Made by a program: the position numbers and the translations under genes
NCBI RefSeq assembly: GCF_022664455.2
Contig: NZ_JAKRKC020000001.1
Coordinates: forward strand, 4,469,001 to 4,533,000
DNA from: Actinomadura luzonensis
GTDB lineage: Bacteria; Actinomycetota; Actinomycetes; Streptosporangiales; Streptosporangiaceae
DNA length: 64,000 nt
Reading direction: 5' to 3'
The notes under the pieces: generated by a model
Seen by the model: only the letters and a program-made list of their open reading frames with translations
Databases searched by the model: none
Told to the model about the DNA's origin: nothing
Shown: in pieces, positions 33,601-42,148 of the stretch
Numbering within the stretch: position 1 is the stretch's first letter
Layout: each line of letters begins with the position of its first letter

Positions 33601-36600
33601 GGAACGACCGCGCTGGTCAACCCGTACGCGGGGAACGTGGTGTGGAGCTACAACGCCTTCTCCAACCCCTCGCGCGGTCCGCAGACGTTCGCCCGCATGA
33701 CCTACAACAGCCTCGACACCAGCACGGCCTCGCTCGGCTACGGCTGGTCGCTGCAGACCTCGACACTGGCCAAGCTGGGCTCGCAGCTGCAGTTCCACCC
33801 ACCCGGCCAGGACTGGCCCTCCCAGGTGCGGCTGACCGACGGCGACGGCACCACACACGTGTGGACGCTGCCCGAAGGCACCGACACCTCCACCTGCAAC
33901 CCCTCCACCTGCGCCTACAAGAACCCGCGCGGCGTGCACCTGTACCTGCAACAGGTCGCCCGCCCCGACGATCCCACCCGCCGCAGCACCGACCCGCTGC
34001 GTCAGTGGGTGTTCACCAAGCCCGACCGCACTCAGTTCTTCTTCGACGACGAGGGCTTCCAGTCGGCGATCGTCGACAAGAACGGCAACACCATGTCGTT
34101 CACCTACGAACGGCGCCGTTCCAACAACAAGCCCACCAAGTTCCTGCAGTACATCACGGACGCCACCGGCCGTAAGACGCTGAGCCTTTCGTACTACAAG
34201 AAGGGCCAGAACTACACCTACATCGACGACACGACCTGGCAGCCGGTCGACGACACCAAGCTGACCAACCCGCACATCATCGACAACGTCGAGTCGATCA
34301 CCGACATCGCCGGTCGCAAGGTCACCTTCGACTACACCGACAAGGGCCTGATGGCTCGGATGATCGACGGTGCCGGTGACGAACAGGCCAAAACGTTCCG
34401 GTTCCGCTACGACGCCACCCAGGGCAACAAGAACGTCAAGCTCGTCAGCGTCAAGGACCCCCGGGGCAACGACACCGACCTGAAGTACTACGAGGCGCCG
34501 GTCGACCCCAAGGACCTGTGGAAGATCGAAACCCTCACGGACCGCCTCGACGGCGTGACCAAGTTCGACTACGTCGACCCGGACGGCCCGCAAGGCGGCG
34601 TGATCAACGCCACGGTCACCGACCCGCTCCAGCACCCGACCAAGTATGTGCTGGACGCCTACGGCAGACCTGAGTCGATCACCAACGCCAAGAACGAGAC
34701 CACGAGTCTGCAGTGGGACCCCGACCACAACGTCGTCAAGCTGACCGAGGCGAACCAGGCGTACGCGACGTGGGCCTTCGACCAGAAGACCGGGTACCCG
34801 CTGGAGCTGAAGGACGCCGAGGCCAATAAGAACGGGACCACCCCCACCACTCTGGTCTACCAGACCGGCCTGAACGGCTACGTCGCCGACCTGATCGAGA
34901 AGACCTCGCCCGAAGGTCGCAAGTGGAAGTTCGGCTACGACGCCAAGGGCAACCTCAAAACGGTCACCGACCCGCTCGGCGTCGAAACCGCGACAGTCGA
35001 CGACTACACCACGAAGTACGACTACGACGGCTACGGCCAGCTGCTCAAGTCGACGGATGCCAACACCAACCCCACCACGTTCGGCGACTACGACCCGACC
35101 GGCTACCCCAAGACCATCACCGACGCCTACAACAACGTCACCACCACCGTCTACGACGTGCGCGGCAACGTCCTGTCCGTCACCGACGCGCTGGGCAAGA
35201 AGACCACCCAGACCTACGACGTCTTCAAGCGTCCGCTGGAGTCGAAGGTCCCCAAGGACCAGGACAAGAACGACTTCATCGTCACCCCGGCCCCGGTCTA
35301 CGACCGCAACGACAACATCACCAAATCCACCGCTCCGAATGGCGCCGTGGCCACCGCCGCCTATGACGCGGCCGACCAGCTCACCGAATCGCTGCTGCCC
35401 AAGGACAGCGACACCAGCCCGGAGCGCAAGGCGACCTTCACCTGGGACCTGGCCGGCAACCTCAAGACCCAGACCGAGCCGAAGGGCAACCTGGCCGGCG
35501 CGACCGCGACCGACTTCACCACCACCTACGTCTACGACCCGATCTACCAGCTGACCGACGTCCTCAACGCCGACCAGCACAAGATCACCTACGAGTACGA
35601 CAACGTCGGCAACACCACCAAGGTCATCGACCCCCGCAAGAACGCCACCGCCGACGCCGCCGACTACACCGCCACCTACACCTACGACCTCAACCACCAG
35701 GTCAAGACGTCCAAGGACGCGGCCGGCTTCGTCACCTCGGTCGACTACGACCTGGACGGGCTTGTGGTCGGGCAGACCGACCAAGAGAACAACAAGACGA
35801 TCACGACGTACGACAAGCGCGGCGCCGTGATCGAGACCAAGGTCCCGCACGCCAACGTCGACGGCGACATCAAGTACATCACCACCCAGTACGCCTACGA
35901 CCAGGTCGGCAACAAGACCAAGACCATCACCCCGCGCGGCGTGGAGACCGCCGACGACCCCACCGACTTCATCGCCGAAACCAAGTACGACAAGCTCAAC
36001 AGGCCGGTCGAGGAGATCTACCCCTTCGACAAGGACGACCCGGTCTACAACCAGCCCGACAGCGTCACCTACGCCTACGACGAGGTCTCCCAGCTGAAGG
36101 AGATCTCCGCGCCGCCCTCCCACGGGCAGACCATCCGCAACATCACCAAGATGACCTACTGGGACAACGGCTGGTCCAGGACCACCACCGACCCGTGGGA
36201 CATCAAGACCACCTACGACTACAACAAGCTGGGCCTGCAGACCAACCGCACCGTCACCTCCGCGGGCGGCTCCTCCCAGCGCGCGCTGGACTGGGACTAC
36301 TACCCCGACGGCAAACTCAAGACCCACTCCGACAACGGCGTCCCACTCGGCCTCGACGTCGTGCTGGAGGACAACTCCGACACCGGCCAGGTCGTCGCCA
36401 CCGGCTCCTGGACACCGACCTCAGGCGCCTCCGCCTCCAACATCGCCGGCCCGCAGGTCGCCGCCTCCACCGGGTTCGTCGGCTACGACTACGCCACCGC
36501 TCCGGCCGGCACCGGCCAGAGCAGCTTCACCTGGAACCTGACCACCCCCACCGCCGGCACCTACAAGGTCGCCGTCCAGTACCCCTCCGGCGCCACCGCC

Positions 36601-39072
36601 ACCAACGCCAAATACACCGTCAAGCACGACGGCGGCACCGCTGACGTGGTCGTCGACCAGACCAAGAACGCCGGCACCTGGGTCGAACTCGGCTCCTACA
36701 CCTTCACCGCCGGCACCGCCCACAGCATCACCCTCACCGACGCCGCCAACGGCACCGTCGTCGCCGACGCCGTCAAGCTCGTCCGCGACCCCGGCGGCGC
36801 CAATGACACCGAGAAGAAGGACTTCTCCTACACCTACGACGTCAACGCGAACCTGACCCAGATCGACGACAACTCCCCCACCGCCAAGATCGACCTGTGG
36901 GACATCGCCTACACCAACCTCAACCAGATCGAGAAGATCCAGGAAAAGCTCGACGGCGTCCTGAAGAACACCACCACCTACGACTACAACGAGAACAGCG
37001 CCGTCACCGTCCGCACCCATGACAAGACGGTGGCCACCTACGGCTACGACGTGCGCGACCTCGTCAACCAGGTGGTCAACAAGAAGACGGCCACCGACCC
37101 GTCACCCAAGACCACCGCCTACACCTACACCCCGCGCGCCGAACGCCAGAGCGAGACCAAGGCCAACAACAACACCGTCACCTACGACTACTTCCTGTCC
37201 GGCGTCCTACGCCACTCGGTGGAGAAGAAGCCCAACGCCGCCATCGTGGCCGAGCACACCATCGGATACCAGGGCAACCTGCAGCGGGCCAGCGATCACG
37301 CCAAGATTCAGAACGCCGACAACCCAGGCGCCTACCTCGACAACACCTACGCCTACACCTACGACCCCCGCGACCGCATCGCCAAGACCGTCAAGACCCC
37401 GACCGGCGGCGGCACGGCCGAGACCGAGACCTACTCCCACGACCCCAACAGCAACGTGTGGGAGGAGGAAGTCCTCGGCAAGAAGACCACCTTCACCTAC
37501 GACCGCAACCGCCTGATGACCTCGGTCACCAACGGCCAGACATCGACCTACACCTACGACCCCTACGGCCGGCTGCGCACCATCCAGGGCGGCGGCAAGA
37601 CCTGGGAGAAGTACACCTACGACGGCTTCGACCACGTCACCAAACACGAAAAACTCGGCACCGACGGCGCCACTTCAACGGTAACTACCTACACCTACGA
37701 CCCGCTCGACCGCACGACCACTAAGACAGAAAAGGAAGGCACAGCCTCCGCCAAGACCACCACCTACTCCTACCTCGGCCTCTCCGGCGAGGTCCTGGAC
37801 GAAGAAGTGGCCGGCAAGCTCACCAAATCCTTCCAGTACTCACCTTGGGGCGAGCGCCTGTCCCAGGTGAAGATCAAGGCCGACAGTTCGGAGGAGTCCT
37901 CCTACTACGGCTACAACCCGCACACCGACGTCGAACAGATCACCGCGGACACGGGCGACACCCGCGCCACCTACGGCTACACCGCCTACGGCAAGAACGA
38001 CGACAAGCTCTTCACCGGCGTCGACAAGCCCGACCCCGTGGACCCCACCGCCAAGGAGGAGTACAACCCCTACCGCTTCAACGCCAAGCGCTGGGACAAC
38101 TCCACCGGCATGTACGACATGGGGTTCCGCGACTACAACCCGGGCCTCAACCGCTTCCTCAGCCTCGACTCCTATAACGGAGCCCTAGATGATCTAGCCC
38201 TGGGCCTGGATCCATGGACCAGCAATCGCTACACCTTCGCTGGCGGGAACCCCATTGGCGGGATCGAAATAGATGGGCACGATTTCTGGGACAGCGCGGC
38301 GAGCTGGCTCGATAACAACAGGGATAATATTCGCGATGCCGCTCTGAGCGCAGGCGAAATGGCTCTAGGCGCATACGCAGCATACGAAGGCATAAGCATC
38401 TCTGTTGTAGGTGCCGCAGCGTGCCCGCTGACGGCTCCGGCGGCAGGAGGCAGTTGCTGGGCGGTCGTAGGCGGAGTGGCAGCAGCAGCTGTCGGAGCTG
38501 CGGCCATGGCGGATGGAGCTGACCGGTTTGCGAATATTCGCTGGCGGCAGGCTCAGACCACGAGTAAGGGTAACACGCCCGCTTCCAAGGGCAGCAGCGT
38601 AAAGCCTAGACAGCATCTCTCCAACGCGGAGGAAGAAGCTCTCGAAGGCCAGATCGACTACGGCGCCGGCCTCAGCAAAAAGGCTATTGAATTCCGGAAG
38701 TCCGAGGGCATTACTGGTGGCCGCAACGTTTCCGTCTGGGAATATGTAGATCTCGACGGGAACATTCGGACCATCAGCAGAGTCAGCAAAGGACGGCATG
38801 CCGAAAAGATCATCAGAATGGAGCTTGAGGAACTGGGCATTCCAGACGCGAATGTCAGAAGAATTTATACGGAGTACAGCCCCTGCGACTTTCAATGCGA
38901 CAAGTGGATCGGAAGGTACAAGAACGCGAAGGTCACATACAGCTTCCAGTACAACCCGAAGGGCGCGACGCGCAGAAAAGCCGTTAGAGATTTGAAAAAA
39001 GCTGTAAAGGAGGCGCTCGCCAAGGAAGCGATTGCCGAGACGAATGCGCGAATGGACGCAGCGTTCGGATGA
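30655..39072 (+). CDS. Secreted giant RHS/YD-repeat protein with C-terminal deaminase toxin
   Basis: 2805 residues. TTG 30655 (GGAG 9 bp upstream) gives a basic N-region and signal sequence (LTALTLLASLTPTTPALAE). Two DNRLRE-type carbohydrate-binding-like domains lie near 338-525 and 653-830, with an FN3-like stretch between. The YD-repeat shell (about 1000-2470) contains a golvesin-like domain at about 1920-2045. The RHS core closes at RFNAKRWDNSTGMYDMGFRDYNPGLNRFLSLD (to 2505). The last 300 residues have hydrophobic helices (about 2570-2640), then a zinc-deaminase-like motif set: His2715-Ala-Glu2717 and Pro-Cys2744-x3-Cys2748. By analogy it is a secreted polymorphic toxin attacking nucleic acid or nucleotides of competitors. 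GC falls sharply at the core/toxin junction, which suggests exchange of the tip. Confidence 0.9.
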   Translation: MSPLSPKRSPETQGRRRRSRWRNMPASLTALTLLASLTPTTPALAETPSSPTTPSLVSQFTSWASSTVAGWFTEDPEGETRPSTRPITLPGRDTSQAAQRKQAAPPGKRVKEVPGKRSRFASVYELEDGRLQAEVSTRPVSYQDSKGNWQPIDTRIEANSEDGFVHGNDKAGYGTRFGDKSDKLVRIKIGEHQLTLGVPGAARPLTPKVDGSTVTYPSVWDGADLVYKVTQEGVKEYLALSKAPAAGTSFAFTVKTGGLTAQEQPDESIAFLGEDGTPAFTIPKPFMIDAEADAASPYGKRSSDAVTQTVQQQGDEATITLAPDAGWLAAPDRKWPVVIDPTIRIQPEAAEATDTYIDSAKKSTNFDEAWNLPVGKTSAGAINRALLHFNLPMPLGTQVDQARLETYFDQALGEAGPVTVEAREITGDWDSWLVTWNNQPAVATTAAATVTRNPGELSRWHSFDVTGVVNKWMTSEGDTPGFMLKAADESTTGKVGGPVYEAAADVYGGDGMTGETVNFPKLVVTYGTPSVTLKPVTTATSVGASLSWTAYQDPTPGNDADDLVGYELYRHCPSGCQLGNGTSSLGDELVTTLPTDITSYTDTSSGGDPDAVSDPSYVHEATYWVTAVLKNGQRSPSQELTVILPRPGKIAKTLYGSADTTLASGEPSIAHDVMLGQKRLQVGNTATAQANTRAVVKFDDFAAEIPADAQISQTTLSLWGATSTGSGASFTAHKLTKTFDETATWTNPWTTAGGDFDAAALGTVTAVTATPGWRRWTVTDAAKAWVSDPASNKGLLVKVANEAGTAKQSASFLATEADESVLRPRLRVEYAEKTSGSSAFYVPGTPERLNAGESRELPVVVTNTTAETWTAASTAVSYHWQLPDGTDISTADNQLRKQLPTSLAPGESTVVYATVKAPTASSTNLAEGAVLVWDVQDTVTNNWKSATHHLPELPQQIRVDSPTSDLLGLEKFYAYTGKNTGAGTTALVNPYAGNVVWSYNAFSNPSRGPQTFARMTYNSLDTSTASLGYGWSLQTSTLAKLGSQLQFHPPGQDWPSQVRLTDGDGTTHVWTLPEGTDTSTCNPSTCAYKNPRGVHLYLQQVARPDDPTRRSTDPLRQWVFTKPDRTQFFFDDEGFQSAIVDKNGNTMSFTYERRRSNNKPTKFLQYITDATGRKTLSLSYYKKGQNYTYIDDTTWQPVDDTKLTNPHIIDNVESITDIAGRKVTFDYTDKGLMARMIDGAGDEQAKTFRFRYDATQGNKNVKLVSVKDPRGNDTDLKYYEAPVDPKDLWKIETLTDRLDGVTKFDYVDPDGPQGGVINATVTDPLQHPTKYVLDAYGRPESITNAKNETTSLQWDPDHNVVKLTEANQAYATWAFDQKTGYPLELKDAEANKNGTTPTTLVYQTGLNGYVADLIEKTSPEGRKWKFGYDAKGNLKTVTDPLGVETATVDDYTTKYDYDGYGQLLKSTDANTNPTTFGDYDPTGYPKTITDAYNNVTTTVYDVRGNVLSVTDALGKKTTQTYDVFKRPLESKVPKDQDKNDFIVTPAPVYDRNDNITKSTAPNGAVATAAYDAADQLTESLLPKDSDTSPERKATFTWDLAGNLKTQTEPKGNLAGATATDFTTTYVYDPIYQLTDVLNADQHKITYEYDNVGNTTKVIDPRKNATADAADYTATYTYDLNHQVKTSKDAAGFVTSVDYDLDGLVVGQTDQENNKTITTYDKRGAVIETKVPHANVDGDIKYITTQYAYDQVGNKTKTITPRGVETADDPTDFIAETKYDKLNRPVEEIYPFDKDDPVYNQPDSVTYAYDEVSQLKEISAPPSHGQTIRNITKMTYWDNGWSRTTTDPWDIKTTYDYNKLGLQTNRTVTSAGGSSQRALDWDYYPDGKLKTHSDNGVPLGLDVVLEDNSDTGQVVATGSWTPTSGASASNIAGPQVAASTGFVGYDYATAPAGTGQSSFTWNLTTPTAGTYKVAVQYPSGATATNAKYTVKHDGGTADVVVDQTKNAGTWVELGSYTFTAGTAHSITLTDAANGTVVADAVKLVRDPGGANDTEKKDFSYTYDVNANLTQIDDNSPTAKIDLWDIAYTNLNQIEKIQEKLDGVLKNTTTYDYNENSAVTVRTHDKTVATYGYDVRDLVNQVVNKKTATDPSPKTTAYTYTPRAERQSETKANNNTVTYDYFLSGVLRHSVEKKPNAAIVAEHTIGYQGNLQRASDHAKIQNADNPGAYLDNTYAYTYDPRDRIAKTVKTPTGGGTAETETYSHDPNSNVWEEEVLGKKTTFTYDRNRLMTSVTNGQTSTYTYDPYGRLRTIQGGGKTWEKYTYDGFDHVTKHEKLGTDGATSTVTTYTYDPLDRTTTKTEKEGTASAKTTTYSYLGLSGEVLDEEVAGKLTKSFQYSPWGERLSQVKIKADSSEESSYYGYNPHTDVEQITADTGDTRATYGYTAYGKNDDKLFTGVDKPDPVDPTAKEEYNPYRFNAKRWDNSTGMYDMGFRDYNPGLNRFLSLDSYNGALDDLALGLDPWTSNRYTFAGGNPIGGIEIDGHDFWDSAASWLDNNRDNIRDAALSAGEMALGAYAAYEGISISVVGAAACPLTAPAAGGSCWAVVGGVAAAAVGAAAMADGADRFANIRWRQAQTTSKGNTPASKGSSVKPRQHLSNAEEEALEGQIDYGAGLSKKAIEFRKSEGITGGRNVSVWEYVDLDGNIRTISRVSKGRHAEKIIRMELEELGIPDANVRRIYTEYSPCDFQCDKWIGRYKNAKVTYSFQYNPKGATRRKAVRDLKKAVKEALAKEAIAETNARMDAAFG

Positions 39073-39078
39073 CAGCCA

Positions 39079-39111
39079 GGGGCATCGCAACCCTGTCGGT
39101 TGCGATGCCCC
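39079..39111 (+). terminator. 14-bp perfect hairpin between toxin and immunity genes
   Basis: GGGGCATCGCAACC (39079-39092) pairs perfectly with 39098-39111 around a 5-nt loop, 7 bp after the RHS stop. GCCTTTGCT follows, a weak T-stretch. It should end or attenuate the toxin transcript. Confidence 0.8.
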
Positions 39112-39128
39112 GCCTTTGCTGCTATTAT
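39100..39128 (+). promoter_or_regulatory. Candidate leaderless promoter of the immunity gene
   Basis: -35 TTGCGA (39100-39105), 17-bp spacer, -10 TATTAT (39123-39128), and ATG at 39135 exactly where transcription would begin. The -35 lies inside the right arm of the terminator hairpin. Inferred from spacing and consensus only. Confidence 0.6.
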
Positions 39129-39134
39129 TTCCAC

Positions 39135-39758
39135 ATGTCAATAGCAGTTATGCGGCTAGATCAATCGATCCTCGACCTTGCACTCCAACTCGCCGACCTA
39201 GAGTGGAACGTGGAAGAAGTTGACACCTTTTTCCACACCAAAGGCGTGGAATGGGGCTCGACAGACCCTCTCTCCAAAAGGCTCTTCGAGGATCTGGATG
39301 GACGAATCAGGCTAGGCGATAGAACTATCTATGCCGTACCGGATCCCGATTCTGGTAGAATTTTGAGTTTTCACATTCCTTCCGCCCTTTGCTATCTAGC
39401 CGACAACGATCCAACCGACCCGGACTTCCGGTTCTTTCGAGAGCTTCGCGAAGCAGAGTCAGGATGGCAGGTCGACATGACCGGAGATGGCGAAGAGTAC
39501 AGTCAGGCATGGCGAGATGGGCGGTGGCTCGTACAGAAAACCTTGGGTCCTCCCGCAAAACTTGGCGTTCACGGCATCGGCGGATGGCTGCATGCCGTTT
39601 GGCGCAGAGGTGAACGTCTGATTGCCGTGATTCAGACGGAGAGTTTCGCCACGTATATACCGCTCAAGCAAGTGGCTCTATGGGTCGTGGATTTTTCCTC
39701 TGATCAGCCGATTCCCTCTGGCGACGAGCTGTACGAAGTGATCACCAAGAACGCCTGA
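39135..39758 (+). CDS. Candidate immunity protein for the RHS deaminase toxin
   Basis: 207 residues from ATG 39135 (alternative ATG 39150, no RBS for either). It is Trp- and acid-rich, with no signal peptide or membrane segment: RLDQSILDLALQLADLEWNVEEVDTFF, LCYLADNDPTDPDFRFFRELR, GGWLHAVWRRGERLIAVIQTESF. A soluble cytoplasmic protein directly behind a polymorphic toxin, with matching low GC, is the standard position of the cognate immunity gene. I do not recognise a named immunity family; the assignment rests on context. A separate promoter would protect cells when the toxin is silent. Confidence 0.7.
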   Translation: MSIAVMRLDQSILDLALQLADLEWNVEEVDTFFHTKGVEWGSTDPLSKRLFEDLDGRIRLGDRTIYAVPDPDSGRILSFHIPSALCYLADNDPTDPDFRFFRELREAESGWQVDMTGDGEEYSQAWRDGRWLVQKTLGPPAKLGVHGIGGWLHAVWRRGERLIAVIQTESFATYIPLKQVALWVVDFSSDQPIPSGDELYEVITKNA

Positions 39759-39938
39759 CACTCTGGTCCGACTCGATCAGGGCCCTCGGCCCTTCGAACT
39801 CACTGTCATGCAAGGTCCTGCATCCGCTACCGCTTTTCGTCAGACCTGACACAATCATGCGCTGCATTGCGCCCTGCTGATGCGGCGTCACTGTGTTTTT
39901 CGGAATTCCGCCCGAAGAGCCCTCCCCACCCTGAGTAC
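39759..39938. other. Short non-coding gap after the immunity gene
   Basis: 180 bp between the immunity stop and the IS630 left end. It includes a GC-rich weak hairpin (GGGCC/GGCCC, 39781-39794) that could terminate the immunity transcript. Nothing coding seen. Confidence 0.45.
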
Positions 39939-39970
39939 ACAGGTTGAATGCGTAGAGGCAGGTGACGGCA

Positions 39971-40118
39971 TCACCTCGGCTCGATCGTCAGGCCGGTCCC
40001 GGCCAGGCATCCGGTGAGCAGATGGGGCCGGTACTGGATCTTCTTCAGCTTGCGTTTGACGATGCGGACCAAGGCATCAACATCGGGGGCGTAGAAGTTG
40101 GCGACGGCGCGCTTGAGC
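39971..40118 (-). pseudogene. IS630-family transposase, C-terminal piece
   Basis: Reads LLKRAVANFYAPDVDALVRIVKRKL, then a conserved-looking tail to TIEPR-stop at 39971. It joins seamlessly to the EGVWSLLKR end of the part at 45029-45991 once the nested elements are removed. It is too short to be seen as a gene on its own. Confidence 0.85.
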
Positions 40119-40143
40119 CCAATGCCGTTTAGATAGAGGATGA

Positions 40144-42097
40144 TCATGGTCCTCGCTGGGTGGCCGAGGGGGTGGGCAACAGCGCGACGGTCGGTGGACC
40201 CGCGTACCGGATCCCCTTGTCCGATGGGCGGCGTTCACGGTAGCTGCTGCGGCGTGAGCGTTTGACGGCTCGTGGATAGGAGCGGTGTCGGCGGCGCGGG
40301 TTGACGTTGCGTCGGTGCGCGACCTGGTGGAGAGCCCGGGTCCAGGAGGCGTCGGGCGGCTCAGGGGGAAAGGCCGCGCGGTCGGTGACCGAGCGGCGCA
40401 CGATGCGGACGGTGCCCAGGAACTTGATCCGGTCGGGGTCGAGCCCGGCCGTGGTGGCGGCGGTGCAGATCAGCGTGCATAACGCCCAGTGGGTGAGCAG
40501 GTAGGCCCAGATCTCCTGATAGGCCGGCTCGGGGGTGCGGGAGCGGAGGATCCGGCCCGGCCCGCGCAGGTGTGTCTTGAGCTGATCGATACCGGTCTCG
40601 GCCTCCCAGCGGTCGTGGTAGCAACGGGCCAGTTCCTCGGCGGTGACCTCGGCCGGGTCGAGGATGCTGGTGATCAGCCGGATGTGCTCGCCCTTGCGGT
40701 CGGGCACGGTGTAGTCGACCACCCGGACGATCACCGCGTGCTCGGGATCGAGGTCGCGGCCCTGACGGGCGGCCGCGCGCAGCCGGTCCTTCTGCGATTG
40801 GCGCAGACCGGCGGGTTTGGTGATGACGGCGAGCCAGGACCCGTCGGCCAGATCGCGAAGCCAGTATGGGCGCAACCCGGCCTGGACCCGCCACAGCAGA
40901 TGCGCGCCACTGTGACGGGCCTCGTTCCAGGCGGGGAAGCTATAGAAGCCGCGGTCGGCGGTGAGCAGCATCTCCTCGGTTAGCCGCCGATACAGGGAGA
41001 AGGCGAGCGTCTGCTCGCCGGCCCAGCAGCCCGCCACATCGGCGGCCACGATGGCGTGGCTGGCGCACTCGCTGATGGCGACTACCCGGGCCTGTGGGAA
41101 GGCGGTCTCGTACCCGCCCGCGCTGTCGCGGCCGAACTCGGCGACGTTGGCCTCGGTGTCGGGCAGGTCCAGGACGACGGTCCCCTCGTCATCACCCTGG
41201 ATGACCTGCCGACCGTTACCTCGGTTTCACGTTCGACGCGACCTTTGCTTTTCACTCGGCTAGTTTTCCACACTTTTATTGCCCCGGTCTCGCATCCGCA
41301 CCCGCACCTGCACCGCACTTCTGGATCACACCTCACCTCTCTTGCATGCCGAACCACCACCATGCCGCACCACACACCACCACCACCACCACCTTCACCG
41401 CCACCGGTACCTCCGTTACATCACCTTACGGCTACCTGGGATCAGCAGAGCCTCGTCTGCAGGCACACCGCCACACCACCACCACCTGATCACCACCATG
41501 ACCGTCACCCTTTCGGTCCACGAGTTCGGGACGAACCCGTCGATCGCCATCACCCGCTGGCCGTGCAACCATGCGCCCGGCGTCGACTCGGTTGCAGCAG
41601 GCCGCGCGACCTGCTGGAACACCTCTTTGACCGGCTCGGTTCCCAGGCGCTGGCGGGCTTGGGTGATCGCCCCGCGGGTCGGCGCCTGCCAGCGCGCCCC
41701 CGGCACCAGGGCCAGCATGCCCGTCAGCTTCTCGGCTACCTCCTCGTAGTCGTCGTCTGGGTAGAGGCACAACGCGATCCGCCAGTGCGATCATCATGGA
41801 CTTGGTGAAGTGAGAAAGCGCCTTTACCAGCGCTTACGATTGGCGAGCGTGCGTCACTGTGCGACGCTCATCGAGTACCCGTGCGCTGTTGGCGTCGTGC
41901 ATGGGTGAGCTGGCAGACGCGCCCAACGGCAGCCTGTGAGCCAGCCTTGTACCCGCTGCACTGCACTGGCGCTCCCGGCATCCGTGCGTGGCGATCACCG
42001 CATCCAGGACCTGGCGGGGGACCAACGACGTCAGCGCACCGACCGCGACCAGATCCGTCAACCGCCCCGAATCACCCGCGTCACCCGACAAGATCAC
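40144..42097 (-). pseudogene. IS4-family transposase, copy 1, broken
   Basis: The same start (MILSGDAGDSGRLTDLVAVGALTSL) and the same 301-residue C-terminal part (from MAADVAGCWAG) as the intact copy at 43555. It is interrupted twice: at 41970-41780 foreign sequence replaces about 41 bp, and at 41528-41178 351 bp are inserted after the AIDGFV codons. Stop codons in both inserts prevent a full product. Confidence 0.92.
41178..41528. repeat. 351-bp non-coding insert flanked by GGACGA direct repeats
   Basis: Present in IS4 copy 1 but not in copy 2. The flanking GGACGA copies (41172-41177, 41529-41534) look like a target duplication. It includes a CCA-rich tract near 41380-41401 and small hairpins close to both ends: GTCATC/GATGAC and GACCG/CGGTC. 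No terminal inverted repeat or gene was found. Nature unknown. Confidence 0.6.
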
Positions 42098-42148
42098 CGA
42101 GCGAAGGTACCAGCAAGATCGCTATCTAAACGGCATTGGCGCTTGAGC

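Larger units (their letters stand above)
40119..42139 (-). mobile_element. IS4-family element, copy 1, decayed
   Basis: An 18-bp perfect terminal repeat (CCAATGCCGTTTAGATAG at 40119-40136; reverse complement 42122-42139). The 9-bp direct repeats CGCTTGAGC flank it (40110-40118, 42140-42148). It is 2021 bp long against 1516 bp for copy 2, because of a 351-bp insertion plus duplication and a 190-bp replacement. Elsewhere it is nearly identical to copy 2. Confidence 0.9.

Noticed and set aside
33511..36327. A 938-codon minus-strand frame inside the RHS gene
   Set aside because: The composition (Val/Gly/Leu repeats) is the antisense image of YD repeats; no RBS or domain.
41380..41401. Short CCA-rich run as a CRISPR-like repeat
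   Set aside because: It is a simple trinucleotide tract without spacers or cas genes. No CRISPR array exists in the window.
41178..41528. Intein or in-frame domain insertion in the IS4 transposase
   Set aside because: Although 351 bp is a multiple of three, the frame meets a stop codon soon after entering and no intein splice motifs exist.
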